DNA from: UBA9647 sp049522195
Lineage (GTDB): Bacteria > Bacteroidota > Ignavibacteria > UBA10030
NCBI GenBank assembly: GCA_049522195.1
Contig: JBEKOB010000100.1
Span: 1 to 13,842 of the forward strand
DNA length: 13,842 nucleotides
Direction of reading: 5' to 3'
Under the pieces are notes generated by a model, which was not told the DNA's origin, did no database searches, and saw nothing but the letters and a program-made list of their open reading frames with translations. Both the position numbers and the translations under genes were made by a program. Shown in pieces: positions 1 through 7,365 of the stretch. Each line of letters starts with the position of its first letter. Position 1 is the stretch's first letter.

Positions 1-2256
1 GGTTGCTACGTCCCAAACCCAGAGGTTCTGTTGCCCGCCGCCCCAGAGGGATTTCCCGTCCGGGCTGAATGCCACTGAAAAGCAATCATAGTCGGTGGGA
101 ACAAACGATCGGATCTGTTTCCCCTTTGCTACATCCCAGACTCTGATCGTCTTGTCAGCACTGGCGCTTGCGAGCAGTGCACCATCCGGACTGAATGCGA
201 TCGAGCGGATCTGATCTGCGTGCCCATATCGAACAAACATATCAGTCTCCGGGCTCATCGCGGATACTGCAGGAACGCGCTTCCGTTCACTGTGGGTTGC
301 CGTGTCCGGGGGACTTCCAGCGCTTGTCTGTTTCGGAGCCCCTCCAGTTTTGAAGATCCCATCGCCCAGGCTGGCGACAAAGAGAGCCTTCTTCGCTGAT
401 ACGAGTTGGGCAATCGTGAGACGCTGAGGAAGTCCGTCGGAATATGGAAGCCATTTCTTACCTCCGTCATGTGACCGATACAGTCCCTTGCTTTCCTCTC
501 CTGCGACGATGGTTCCCTTCGCATCAATGTTCAGCAAGGTCACTTCTGTGAGGGGAAAGCGAACCTTCTTCCAGGTATCTTGATATCCATTCAAGGAATA
601 TATCCCGAGACTGTCTGTTCCTACGAACAGCTGGTTCTTGTCATCGAACGCGAGAGTTGTGCATTTGACATCCTTGAGTCCAGAGAAGTGCCACTTCTTT
701 CCGAAATTGGTGGAACGAAATACTCCGTGAGCGGTTGCTGCATAAGCGTCACCGTTTTTCATCACAACGACTTCATAGACGGCCAATCCTGGCAACCCGT
801 CGTTTCTACTTTCCCATTGTTCAGCGCTGTTCGGAGAAAAGAAGATCCCCTGTTCTCGTGTGGCAAGAAAGACCTCCTTCTTTTTGCCGAGGGCAATTGA
901 TACTCGATTGCTGTTCAGGGGTCCGGGTGAGAGCTTTGACCATGTCTTGCCACCGTCATCAGATCGCAAGAAGTCGGGCCTCTGCCTCGACACATCTGGT
1001 TGGGCTGCGCCCAACGCATAGATGTACGGTCCCCTTGCAGCGACACCCCATACTGGCGAGTTGGGCAATCCAATGTTCGTCCAGGTAGCGCCTTCGTCTG
1101 TTGACCGGAAAAGACCTTCGTGTAGGGTCCCGGCATAGAGAATGTTTGCCTGTCGGTCCATCCCCATGCTGAGAACGTTGTCGTTGGTCAGGCCTTTGAT
1201 TGTTTGATTCCAGTTTCGCCCGTCATCCGACGTTCGATAGATACCATAAATGTCGCCTCCGACTAGAATCTGGTCCTTCGCAGTGAACGTCACAGACTTC
1301 TTGTAAAACCTCTCAGGAAGACCTTGCTGAAGGATTACCTTCCATGCACGGATGTCGCCAACAGACTCAGCAAATGTAGGAAAGGGACCGGGGGCGTAAG
1401 ACATACCTACAATTCTCGGACCTTTTCTCGAAAGCGATTCAAGATAAAACTGATTCTTTTCATTGAGAGTCCATGTCGTGTCTCCCCGCTTCAGGAAGAA
1501 CATGCTAACGCTTGTTACAGCGACGATTGCGCCGGATGAATCAACAACCATACTATGGATTGAGGGGAGCGAGTGGCCCTCCACAAGGCCACTACATAGG
1601 GCGCTCCATAGGTTTCCGCCATCAGTTGATCGGTATGCACCCTGTTGAGATGTTCCTACAAACACCTCCCCCGGCCTCCGCGCAAGACACCACAGGAATG
1701 GCCCGTTGAACACCTGTTTAAGAGGTCCCCACCCATTTCCGCTGGGAAGGGCGCGCAGAATACCGTCGCGCCACGCCGCGATAAATATTTCCTCTTTCTC
1801 ACCGATAAGGATATCCCGGATATCCGGGTTGTATGGACTCGTCGAGATGGAATTCCACGTGCGGCCGTCGTCGGTGGAAGATACTAGCTCGCCTTGTGCC
1901 GTGCCTGCGATGATAGTCCCGTCTTTCTTCTCTGCAAAAGCCCGGACGCTGTTCCCTTCCGGATTCCCGATCTCGACAGGTGCCCAACCTTTTCGCACTC
2001 TCGTCCAGGATCCTCCGTCATCCGTTGAGCGAAAGATGTTCCCATTTGACGAGCCTGCAAGGATGGTTCCGGTTGGACACAGATGGAGAGAGAATATGGT
2101 CTTGCCTACCAGCGATTGATTGCACGGTTGCCAGACGTGAGCTTGAGCGGCTGCGGAAGTAATCAGGCCAATTTGCATGAACAGAATCGACAGAGCGATT
2201 CTTGAGAGACCATGGAGAGGTTGAGGTGTGGTTCTTGAATGCGGGTTGTTCATCAT
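1..2256 (-). CDS. Exported Asp-box (BNR) and WD40 repeat protein, 3' end outside the window
   Basis: The reading frame is open from an ATG at 2256 to base 1 without a stop (752 codons visible), so the C-terminus is missing. I checked every codon. A positively charged N-terminus followed by a hydrophobic run (about residues 19-32) and the cleavage-like TSAAAQA (33-39) indicates a Sec signal peptide. Eight Asp-box motifs of the S-x-D-x-G-x-x-W type follow, at about residues 77, 127, 210, 342, 385, 432, 515 and 595 (for example STDDGGSW, STDEGATW). They mark BNR/sortilin/YCF48-type beta-propeller blades. After a Pro/Ser/Thr-rich linker (about 636-672) come two WD40 repeats (about 678-712 and 713-752) with SIAFSPDG, SASADKTIRVWD and VAFSPDGK. 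I infer a secreted or periplasmic scaffold or binding protein; the ligand is unknown. The start is supported by GAGGAG five bases upstream and by the signal peptide that begins there. A second ATG follows at once (2253). Confidence 0.9.
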   Translation of the reverse strand, partial: MMNNPHSRTTPQPLHGLSRIALSILFMQIGLITSAAAQAHVWQPCNQSLVGKTIFSLHLCPTGTILAGSSNGNIFRSTDDGGSWTRVRKGWAPVEIGNPEGNSVRAFAEKKDGTIIAGTAQGELVSSTDDGRTWNSISTSPYNPDIRDILIGEKEEIFIAAWRDGILRALPSGNGWGPLKQVFNGPFLWCLARRPGEVFVGTSQQGAYRSTDGGNLWSALCSGLVEGHSLPSIHSMVVDSSGAIVAVTSVSMFFLKRGDTTWTLNEKNQFYLESLSRKGPRIVGMSYAPGPFPTFAESVGDIRAWKVILQQGLPERFYKKSVTFTAKDQILVGGDIYGIYRTSDDGRNWNQTIKGLTNDNVLSMGMDRQANILYAGTLHEGLFRSTDEGATWTNIGLPNSPVWGVAARGPYIYALGAAQPDVSRQRPDFLRSDDGGKTWSKLSPGPLNSNRVSIALGKKKEVFLATREQGIFFSPNSAEQWESRNDGLPGLAVYEVVVMKNGDAYAATAHGVFRSTNFGKKWHFSGLKDVKCTTLAFDDKNQLFVGTDSLGIYSLNGYQDTWKKVRFPLTEVTLLNIDAKGTIVAGEESKGLYRSHDGGKKWLPYSDGLPQRLTIAQLVSAKKALFVASLGDGIFKTGGAPKQTSAGSPPDTATHSERKRVPAVSAMSPETDMFVRYGHADQIRSIAFSPDGALLASASADKTIRVWDVAKGKQIRSFVPTDYDCFSVAFSPDGKSLWGGGQQNLWVWDVAT

Positions 2257-2261
2257 GTATA

Positions 2262-2267
2262 CTCCTC
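2262..2267 (-). promoter_or_regulatory. Shine-Dalgarno sequence of the BNR-WD40 gene
   Basis: On the minus strand GAGGAG lies five bases before the ATG at 2256. It decides the start at the tandem ATGs 2256/2253. No clear promoter or terminator is visible in the 88 bp between this gene and the asparaginase gene, so the two could be co-transcribed. Confidence 0.65.
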
Positions 2268-2344
2268 GATCAATGCGGCTAAGTACAGAAGGAACACGAT
2301 TCAAAGCCCCTCATCGCGAGACTACGGACTTTCGGGGACAGAGG

Positions 2345-2833
2345 TCAGTGAAGCTCCCCGAATTCTCCGGTTTGCCTATTCTTCCGCACATTATTCCAAG
2401 GGAAGTATTTGCCATTCATCGCAATATAGACCCCGTAGGGGAGTGTCTGAACGAAGCCCAGCGCACTGCCAAGGTTGAAGAGCCCGTCAGAGCTCCCGAA
2501 CTTGTACGGGATCATCGCCCCGGTTAACACGACGGTCTTTTCCCGGACAATCTCACCGAGCACGCGTGCTGTCACCTCCATCGTGTCCGTCCCGTGCGTG
2601 ATGACAATCATGTCTTCCTTCGCCTTCAGACAGTGGTCCACAATGATCTGCCGATCCTGGTCCGTCATCTCCAGACTGTCGATCATCATGAGAGTCCGGA
2701 TATCAACTTTGAGCTTGCATCTTCCCAGCTCAAGCATCTCGTTGAGGTGCGTGTCCTTAAAGAAGAGCTTTCCGTCGAGCTCGTTGTACTCCTTATCGAA
2801 TGTCCCGCCGGTTACAAAAACTCTGATTCCCAT
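2345..2833 (-). CDS. Short-form (single-domain) L-asparaginase family protein
   Basis: A 162-residue protein of the asparaginase/glutaminase N-terminal domain family (PF00710 type). These enzymes hydrolyse asparagine to aspartate and ammonia using a nucleophilic threonine. Visible motifs are VTGGTFDKEY near the N-terminus (Thr11), ITHGTDTM at about 79-85 (Thr82-Asp83) and VLTGAMIP at 102-109. Lys151 in NNVRKN aligns by my hand comparison with the catalytic Lys162 of E. coli AsnB. The catalytic Thr/Thr/Asp/Lys set is thus present. The usual C-terminal domain (family length about 330) is absent. The clean end after the conserved VRKNR segment suggests a naturally short family rather than a broken gene. 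Loss of the partner domain, which in the full-length tetramer completes the neighbouring active site, makes activity and substrate uncertain. The GGCGGA six bases before the ATG is a modest ribosome binding site. No signal peptide is visible, so I infer a cytoplasmic location. Confidence 0.88.
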   Translation of the reverse strand: MGIRVFVTGGTFDKEYNELDGKLFFKDTHLNEMLELGRCKLKVDIRTLMMIDSLEMTDQDRQIIVDHCLKAKEDMIVITHGTDTMEVTARVLGEIVREKTVVLTGAMIPYKFGSSDGLFNLGSALGFVQTLPYGVYIAMNGKYFPWNNVRKNRQTGEFGELH

Positions 2834-2881
2834 ACGTTTCCGCCGATTGAGTTGTTGAAGAAATCATAAGGCACGAAGAAT

Positions 2882-2908
2882 TTAGCAATTTCGCTCCTCA
2901 ATTGCTAA
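2882..2908. repeat. Inverted repeat between divergent asparaginase and ABC-F genes
   Basis: Perfect 9-bp arms TTAGCAATT and AATTGCTAA flank a 9-base loop. The stem is AT-rich and there is no T-tract on either side, so it is a poor terminator. Its place between two divergent genes suits an operator or a 5'-leader hairpin, but this is inference. Confidence 0.5.
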
Positions 2909-2924
2909 GAGAGTGTACGGCTGC

Positions 2925-5075
2925 ATGCGGATCAAAAGTCAAATCCTGAGTTTTGCGGCAATCGGCAGACATTTCGCTTCGCTTGTCAATTCAGAACTCG
3001 GAGCGAGGAGCCACTCAGAAATTCTTCACTCCTTTTCGTATATTAGAGCCGGAATTTTTCCCTTTACTCCACTACTCCATTACTTAACTACTCCACTACT
3101 TTCATACTCCCTTACTCCCATCCTCACGCTTGATCACATATCGCTCCAATACGGCGGACGGGTTCTGTTCAACGATCTGTCATGCATGATCGGTCCCCAC
3201 GATCGCATCGGTCTCGTGGGGTCAAACGGCGCTGGCAAGACAACGATCCTCAAGATCGTTACGGGACTTGTCCAAGCCGATTCCGGAATCGTGAGCAAGG
3301 CAAGATTCGTCACGGTCGGATATCTGCCCCAGGAAGGGGTCGCAGTTTCCGGGCGCACACTCTATAAAGAGGCAGAGTCGGCCTTTGAGGATATTCTCGA
3401 GGTCCAACGGGAGTTGGAAGAAGCCCAGGCGAACCTCGCACGACTAAATCCGGAGTCAGCGGAATACGCCGAGACGCTGGAGATTTACGGCGAGTTGCAG
3501 CACAAGCTGGAAGACTTGGACGCCTTTCGCATGAAGTCAAAGGTGGAACGTGTGCTCATGGGGCTTGGATTTACCGTCAGCGATCTTGATCGAATGACGG
3601 AGGAGTTTAGCGGCGGGTGGCAGATGCGCATCGAGCTTGCCAAGCTCCTCTTGCGCGAACCTTCGATCTTGCTCCTCGACGAACCGACAAACCATCTTGA
3701 CTTGGAAACGCTCCAATGGCTCGAGGAATATCTCAGGAATTATAACGGTGCTGTCGTCCTGGTTTCGCACGACCGGGCATTCCTGGACAGTCTTTGCTCC
3801 CGAACGTTTGCTCTCAGCCTCGGAAAAATGGAGCAGTATGCCGGAAATTACTCCTTCTATGAACAGGAGCATGTGAAGAGGAGGGAGCTCAAGCTTCAAG
3901 CCCTGAAGAACCAGCAGCAGCGCATCAAGGAAACGCAGGAGTTCATCGACCGTTTTCGCTATAAAGCGTCAAAGGCGCGTCAGGTGCAAAGCAGGGTCAA
4001 GCAGCTGGAGAAAACTGAAATCATAGAAGTTGAACCCGAGGAGAGTGGAATCCGATTTGACTTTCCCCAGCCCCCGTCAAGCGGTCGTATTGTGATGGAA
4101 TTGAAGGACCTTTCAAAAAGCTACGGTGCCCTCGAGGTTTTTGAAAGCCTCGATTACAAAACTGAACGGGGCGACAGAATTGCCGTCGTTGGTCCTAACG
4201 GCGCAGGCAAGTCAACGCTTTCCCGAATCCTCGCTGGCGTCGAATCGTTCAACAGCGGTCAGCGAATCGTCGGACATAACGTCACCCTCTCGTACTTTGC
4301 GCAGCATCAGGCGGAAGAATTAGACCCCTCCCGGGATGTGCTTGACACAATCGATGAGATTGCCGAAGGGGAGATCAGGAAAAAACTCCGGACGCTGCTC
4401 GGATCGTTCCTGTTCCACGATGACGATGTTTTCAAAAAGGTTTCTGTTCTCTCCGGCGGAGAAAAAAGCCGTCTGGCGCTGGCAAAAATGCTGCTGAAGC
4501 CGGCGAATTTCCTGATCCTTGACGAGCCGACGAACCATCTTGATATGAAATCGAAAAAGGTGTTGCAGGATGCGCTCTCGAGGTATGACGGGACATTCCT
4601 CATCGTTTCACACGACCGTGCTTTTCTCGAACCGATTGTCAACAAAGTGATCGAGGTGGGGCATGGAACTGTGCGGACATACATTGGCACGATCTCCGAC
4701 TACATCACAAAGAAACGCGAGGAGAAGGAGAAGAGGAACTCTCTGGTCGAAATGGTCGAGCAGAATCCCGCCGTTGCGCGTGAGGTGAGCGACAAGGAAC
4801 GGAAGCGGAGTGAAGCCGAAAAGCGTCAGCAGCTTTCTGTCAAGCTCAGGCCCTTGAAACAGCAAGTTGAATCACTCGAGCGCGAGATCGAGAAGCTGGA
4901 ATCGCGCCACAAGGAAATCGAACACGCTATGCTCGATCCCGAACTCTATAAGAACGGCGCTGAAACAAAGAAGATAACTTCCGAACGAAAAGAAGTTGAG
5001 CAGCTTCTTGCCCGGGCGTACGATCGGTGGGATACGCTTCAAACCGAAATGGAAAAAGTTCGCAACGAGCACTGA
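2925..5075 (+). CDS. ABC-F family ATPase (Uup/YheS-like, ribosome-associated)
   Basis: Two ABC domains on one chain and no membrane segments define the ABC-F class, whose studied members act on the ribosome as translation factors or antibiotic-resistance proteins. Counting from the upstream GTG at 2913, domain 1 has Walker A GSNGAGKTT (103-111), signature FSGGW (232-236), Walker B LLLDEPTNHLD (253-263) and H-loop SHD (285-287). The charged helical linker between domains (about 309-375) corresponds to the tRNA-interacting arm. Domain 2 has GPNGAGKST (427-435), LSGGE (513-517), LILDEPTNHLD (534-544) and SHD (566-568). A charged coiled-coil tail (about 600-720) resembles the Uup/YheS C-terminus. 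Both ATPase sites look intact. The start is unclear: homologous sequence begins near 3120 (ILTLDHISLQYGG), where the codon is ATC. The first ATG in frame is 2925 (GTG at 2913), which adds some 65 residues unlike the family. Coordinates use the ATG; the stop is firm. Confidence 0.93.
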   Translation: MRIKSQILSFAAIGRHFASLVNSELGARSHSEILHSFSYIRAGIFPFTPLLHYLTTPLLSYSLTPILTLDHISLQYGGRVLFNDLSCMIGPHDRIGLVGSNGAGKTTILKIVTGLVQADSGIVSKARFVTVGYLPQEGVAVSGRTLYKEAESAFEDILEVQRELEEAQANLARLNPESAEYAETLEIYGELQHKLEDLDAFRMKSKVERVLMGLGFTVSDLDRMTEEFSGGWQMRIELAKLLLREPSILLLDEPTNHLDLETLQWLEEYLRNYNGAVVLVSHDRAFLDSLCSRTFALSLGKMEQYAGNYSFYEQEHVKRRELKLQALKNQQQRIKETQEFIDRFRYKASKARQVQSRVKQLEKTEIIEVEPEESGIRFDFPQPPSSGRIVMELKDLSKSYGALEVFESLDYKTERGDRIAVVGPNGAGKSTLSRILAGVESFNSGQRIVGHNVTLSYFAQHQAEELDPSRDVLDTIDEIAEGEIRKKLRTLLGSFLFHDDDVFKKVSVLSGGEKSRLALAKMLLKPANFLILDEPTNHLDMKSKKVLQDALSRYDGTFLIVSHDRAFLEPIVNKVIEVGHGTVRTYIGTISDYITKKREEKEKRNSLVEMVEQNPAVAREVSDKERKRSEAEKRQQLSVKLRPLKQQVESLEREIEKLESRHKEIEHAMLDPELYKNGAETKKITSERKEVEQLLARAYDRWDTLQTEMEKVRNEH
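3066..3121. repeat. Array of seven degenerate 8-bp units
   Basis: Seven consecutive units of 8 bp start at 3066, 3074, 3082, 3090, 3098, 3106 and 3114, each beginning with ACTC or ACTT (consensus ACTCCnnT; for example ACTCCACT, ACTCCATT, ACTCCCTT). The array ends at 3121, inside the ATC codon (3120-3122) where the conserved ABC-F sequence begins. It is pyrimidine-rich on the plus strand and holds no Shine-Dalgarno sequence or plus-strand start codon. Confidence 0.8.
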
Positions 5076-5313
5076 CTCCCTCTCCGCGTCTCAACCGGCT
5101 CCACCAGCTTCATCGATTGCCTCTTTCCCTGTCGATTTCTTTGGTTCATCTGCCGATTCTCAATCTTGAGACAATAGCGTTTTCCCGGTCCTCCTCACCA
5201 TGCAGCTGTTGATTTTCTTTCATAGATTGCACTCGCCCGTGAGTTACTCCGTACGTTCAACGGAAACTGCCTGCACAATTATCCATCCATGATCTTGATA
5301 GGTTTGAGACGCC

Positions 5314-7245
5314 ATGTCAGCACCGTACCCGCGCACCATCCCGAGACTCTTTGAAGACAGTGTCCAGAAATTCTCTCAGAAAGTAATGATGTGGGAGAAG
5401 AAAGGAGATGCCTACAAAGGGTCAACATATCGTGAGATTCAGGAATCGGTCCACGCCTTCGCCGCCGGTTTGATCGGATTGGGAGTGGAGAAGGGGGATC
5501 GTCTTGGGCTTATCGCGGAAGGGCGCAATGACTGGGTGATTGCAGAGCTCGGAATTCTGTTCGCGGGTGCAATCAACGTTCCTCTTTCGGTAAAACTGGA
5601 AGAGCGGTCCGATCTGAAATTTCGTCTCGCTCACTCGGGTTGCAGAATGGTGATCGTCTCCGGCAATCAGGCGCACAAGGTGATGAAGATGAGGGTGGAC
5701 CTGCCGGATCTCGAGAAAATCATTCTCCTCGATCCGCAGGGAGTCCTGGCAGAAGATGAAATTGGATTTGGTGAACTGCAGGAGCGTGGCGGAGAATACC
5801 TCCGGCGCCATCGATCTGATTTTGAAAGACGGTGGCAGACAATCCAGGAATATGATCCGGCCACGATCAGCTACACTTCCGGTACTACGGCAGACCCAAA
5901 AGGGGTTGTGCTCACGCATCGCAACTACACTGCCAACGTCAAGCAATGCTCGGAGCACCTGCCGCAGCCGGAGTGGTATTGTTCGCTGGTGATCATACCG
6001 TGGGATCACTCGTTTGGTCACACGGCCGGTGTGTACTTGCTGACGAGCATCGGCGGGAGCATTGCTTCCGTCCAGGTCGGGAAAACAGGACTCGAAACGC
6101 TCAGGAACATTCCTACAAATATGAAGGAGGTGAAGCCCACATTCCTTCTCGCCGTTCCTGCCCTCGCAAAAAATTTCCGCAAGAATATTGAGAAGGGCAT
6201 CAGCGAGAAGGGAAAGATAGTCTGGAATCTGTATCGGAAAGGTCTCGAAATCGCGTACGCTCATTACGGGGACGGTTTCAATGGCGGCAAGGATGTGGGA
6301 AAGCCGCGTCATCTGATCTACACTCTCTGCGATGCGCTCATCTTCAGCAAAGTCCGCGCGAGCTTCGGTGGACGGCTGGATTACTTTAACGGCGGCGCCG
6401 CACACCTCGACATTGAGCTGCAGCAGTATTTCAACGCGATAGGGATGCCGATGTACCAAGGCTACGGCCTCAGCGAGGCTGCACCGGTCGTCTCTGCAAA
6501 CACACCGCTGCGTCATAAGTTCGGTTCCTCCGGTCCGGTTCTTCCCCGCATCGATATCAAGATCTGCGATGAGCAGGGAAACGCGTTGCCTGTTGGACAG
6601 AAGGGAGAGATCGTTCTGAAGGGTGAAAACGTCATGGCGGGGTACTGGAACAATGAACGTGCGACCAAAGAAACTCTCCAGGACAGCTGGCTGCGTACGG
6701 GTGATATCGGATACCTTGACGAGGATGGTTTCCTCTGGGTCCTCGGACGTGAGAAAAGCGTTCTGATCGGACATGACGGTGAGAAGTACAGTCCTGAAGG
6801 TATCGAAGAAACCATCGTGGCGCATTCGCCCTTCATCGAGCAGGTTATGCTGTACAACAATCAGTCCGTGTACACTATTGGTCTTATCGTACCAAACAAA
6901 GAAGCTATTCTCAGCTACCTGAAGCATCAACATCTTTCCTGCCACACAGACGAAGGGCAAACGGCTGCTCTGAAGCTCCTCGAATCGGAGATCAACCGCT
7001 ATCGGGAAGGCAACAAGAGTGCCGGCATGTTCCCCGAGCGATGGCTTCCGGCGGCCATTGCGGTGCTGGGAGAAGGGTTTACGGAGCAGAACCGCCTGAT
7101 GAACAGTACGATGAAGATCGTTCGCGGACGCATAGCGGAATTCTACCAGACCCGCATCGACTACGCCCTGACTCCGGAAGGAAAAGATTTCTGCAATCAT
7201 CAAAACAAGAACATCGTGAAGAGGTTTGAAGAAGGGGAAAAATAG
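5314..7245 (+). CDS. Long-chain acyl-CoA synthetase (AMP-forming)
   Basis: A 643-residue member of the adenylate-forming (ANL) superfamily, of the FAA1-like long-chain type. It activates fatty acids to acyl-AMP and then acyl-CoA, feeding beta-oxidation or lipid synthesis. Motifs in order: P-loop YTSGTTADPKGV (187-198), YQGYGLSEAAP (381-391, A5), WLRTGDIGYLDEDGF (459-473, A7 with the ribose-binding Asp), GREKSVL (478-484) and a C-terminal MKIVRG (600-605) whose Lys601 fits the position of the catalytic A10 lysine. The GEKYSPEGIE segment (489-498) matches the hinge/A8 region. The length is normal for the family and nothing is broken. The ATG at 5314 gives a normal N-terminus; its ribosome binding site is weak. 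The 238 bp before it (5076-5313) hold no gene or clear promoter that I can see. A GAF-GGDEF gene follows after 120 bp. Confidence 0.93.
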   Translation: MSAPYPRTIPRLFEDSVQKFSQKVMMWEKKGDAYKGSTYREIQESVHAFAAGLIGLGVEKGDRLGLIAEGRNDWVIAELGILFAGAINVPLSVKLEERSDLKFRLAHSGCRMVIVSGNQAHKVMKMRVDLPDLEKIILLDPQGVLAEDEIGFGELQERGGEYLRRHRSDFERRWQTIQEYDPATISYTSGTTADPKGVVLTHRNYTANVKQCSEHLPQPEWYCSLVIIPWDHSFGHTAGVYLLTSIGGSIASVQVGKTGLETLRNIPTNMKEVKPTFLLAVPALAKNFRKNIEKGISEKGKIVWNLYRKGLEIAYAHYGDGFNGGKDVGKPRHLIYTLCDALIFSKVRASFGGRLDYFNGGAAHLDIELQQYFNAIGMPMYQGYGLSEAAPVVSANTPLRHKFGSSGPVLPRIDIKICDEQGNALPVGQKGEIVLKGENVMAGYWNNERATKETLQDSWLRTGDIGYLDEDGFLWVLGREKSVLIGHDGEKYSPEGIEETIVAHSPFIEQVMLYNNQSVYTIGLIVPNKEAILSYLKHQHLSCHTDEGQTAALKLLESEINRYREGNKSAGMFPERWLPAAIAVLGEGFTEQNRLMNSTMKIVRGRIAEFYQTRIDYALTPEGKDFCNHQNKNIVKRFEEGEK

Positions 7246-7312
7246 TAAATAGTAAAGAGTGAACCGTAAAACTGAACTTTGAACCTGTAACTCAAAACTT
7301 CAAACTCAATAC
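7243..7312. repeat. Period-7 tract of ten degenerate heptads starting at the stop codon
   Basis: From the TAG stop of the acyl-CoA synthetase gene onward the sequence falls into ten exact 7-bp steps. The first two units are identical (TAGTAAA), then GAGTGAA, CCGTAAA and later TTTGAAC and TTCAAAC. Positions 4-7 of the units are nearly always [TGA][AG]A[AC]. The tract fills most of the gap to the next gene. No terminator is seen there. Confidence 0.75.
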
Positions 7313-7350
7313 TCGTTTCCCCTGCAATCGCTCTCTTGTTTACAAAACAG

Positions 7351-7361
7351 AAGGAGGTGAT
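7351..7361 (+). promoter_or_regulatory. Near-perfect Shine-Dalgarno sequence of the GAF-GGDEF gene
   Basis: AAGGAGGTGAT matches the anti-Shine-Dalgarno end of 16S rRNA over 11 bases and lies just before the ATG at 7366. It fixes this start against the in-frame TTG 30 bases upstream (7336), and points to strong translation. Confidence 0.85.
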
Positions 7362-7365
7362 TGCC

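Noticed and set aside
3066..3121. 8-bp array considered as a CRISPR or integron-type repeat
   Set aside because: Units are only 8 bp, contiguous and degenerate, with no spacers and no associated genes.
5158..5171. Palindrome TCTCAATCTTGAGA after the ABC-F gene
   Set aside because: A 2-base loop is too tight for a terminator stem and no T-tract follows. It is short enough to arise by chance.
5422..7203. Long minus-strand frame of 593 codons
   Set aside because: It is the antisense shadow of the acyl-CoA synthetase gene, whose motifs are complete on the plus strand. The antisense product has no recognisable domain.
7336..7365. Upstream TTG start for the GAF-GGDEF gene
   Set aside because: The perfect Shine-Dalgarno sequence at 7351-7361 lies inside this extension and serves the ATG at 7366.
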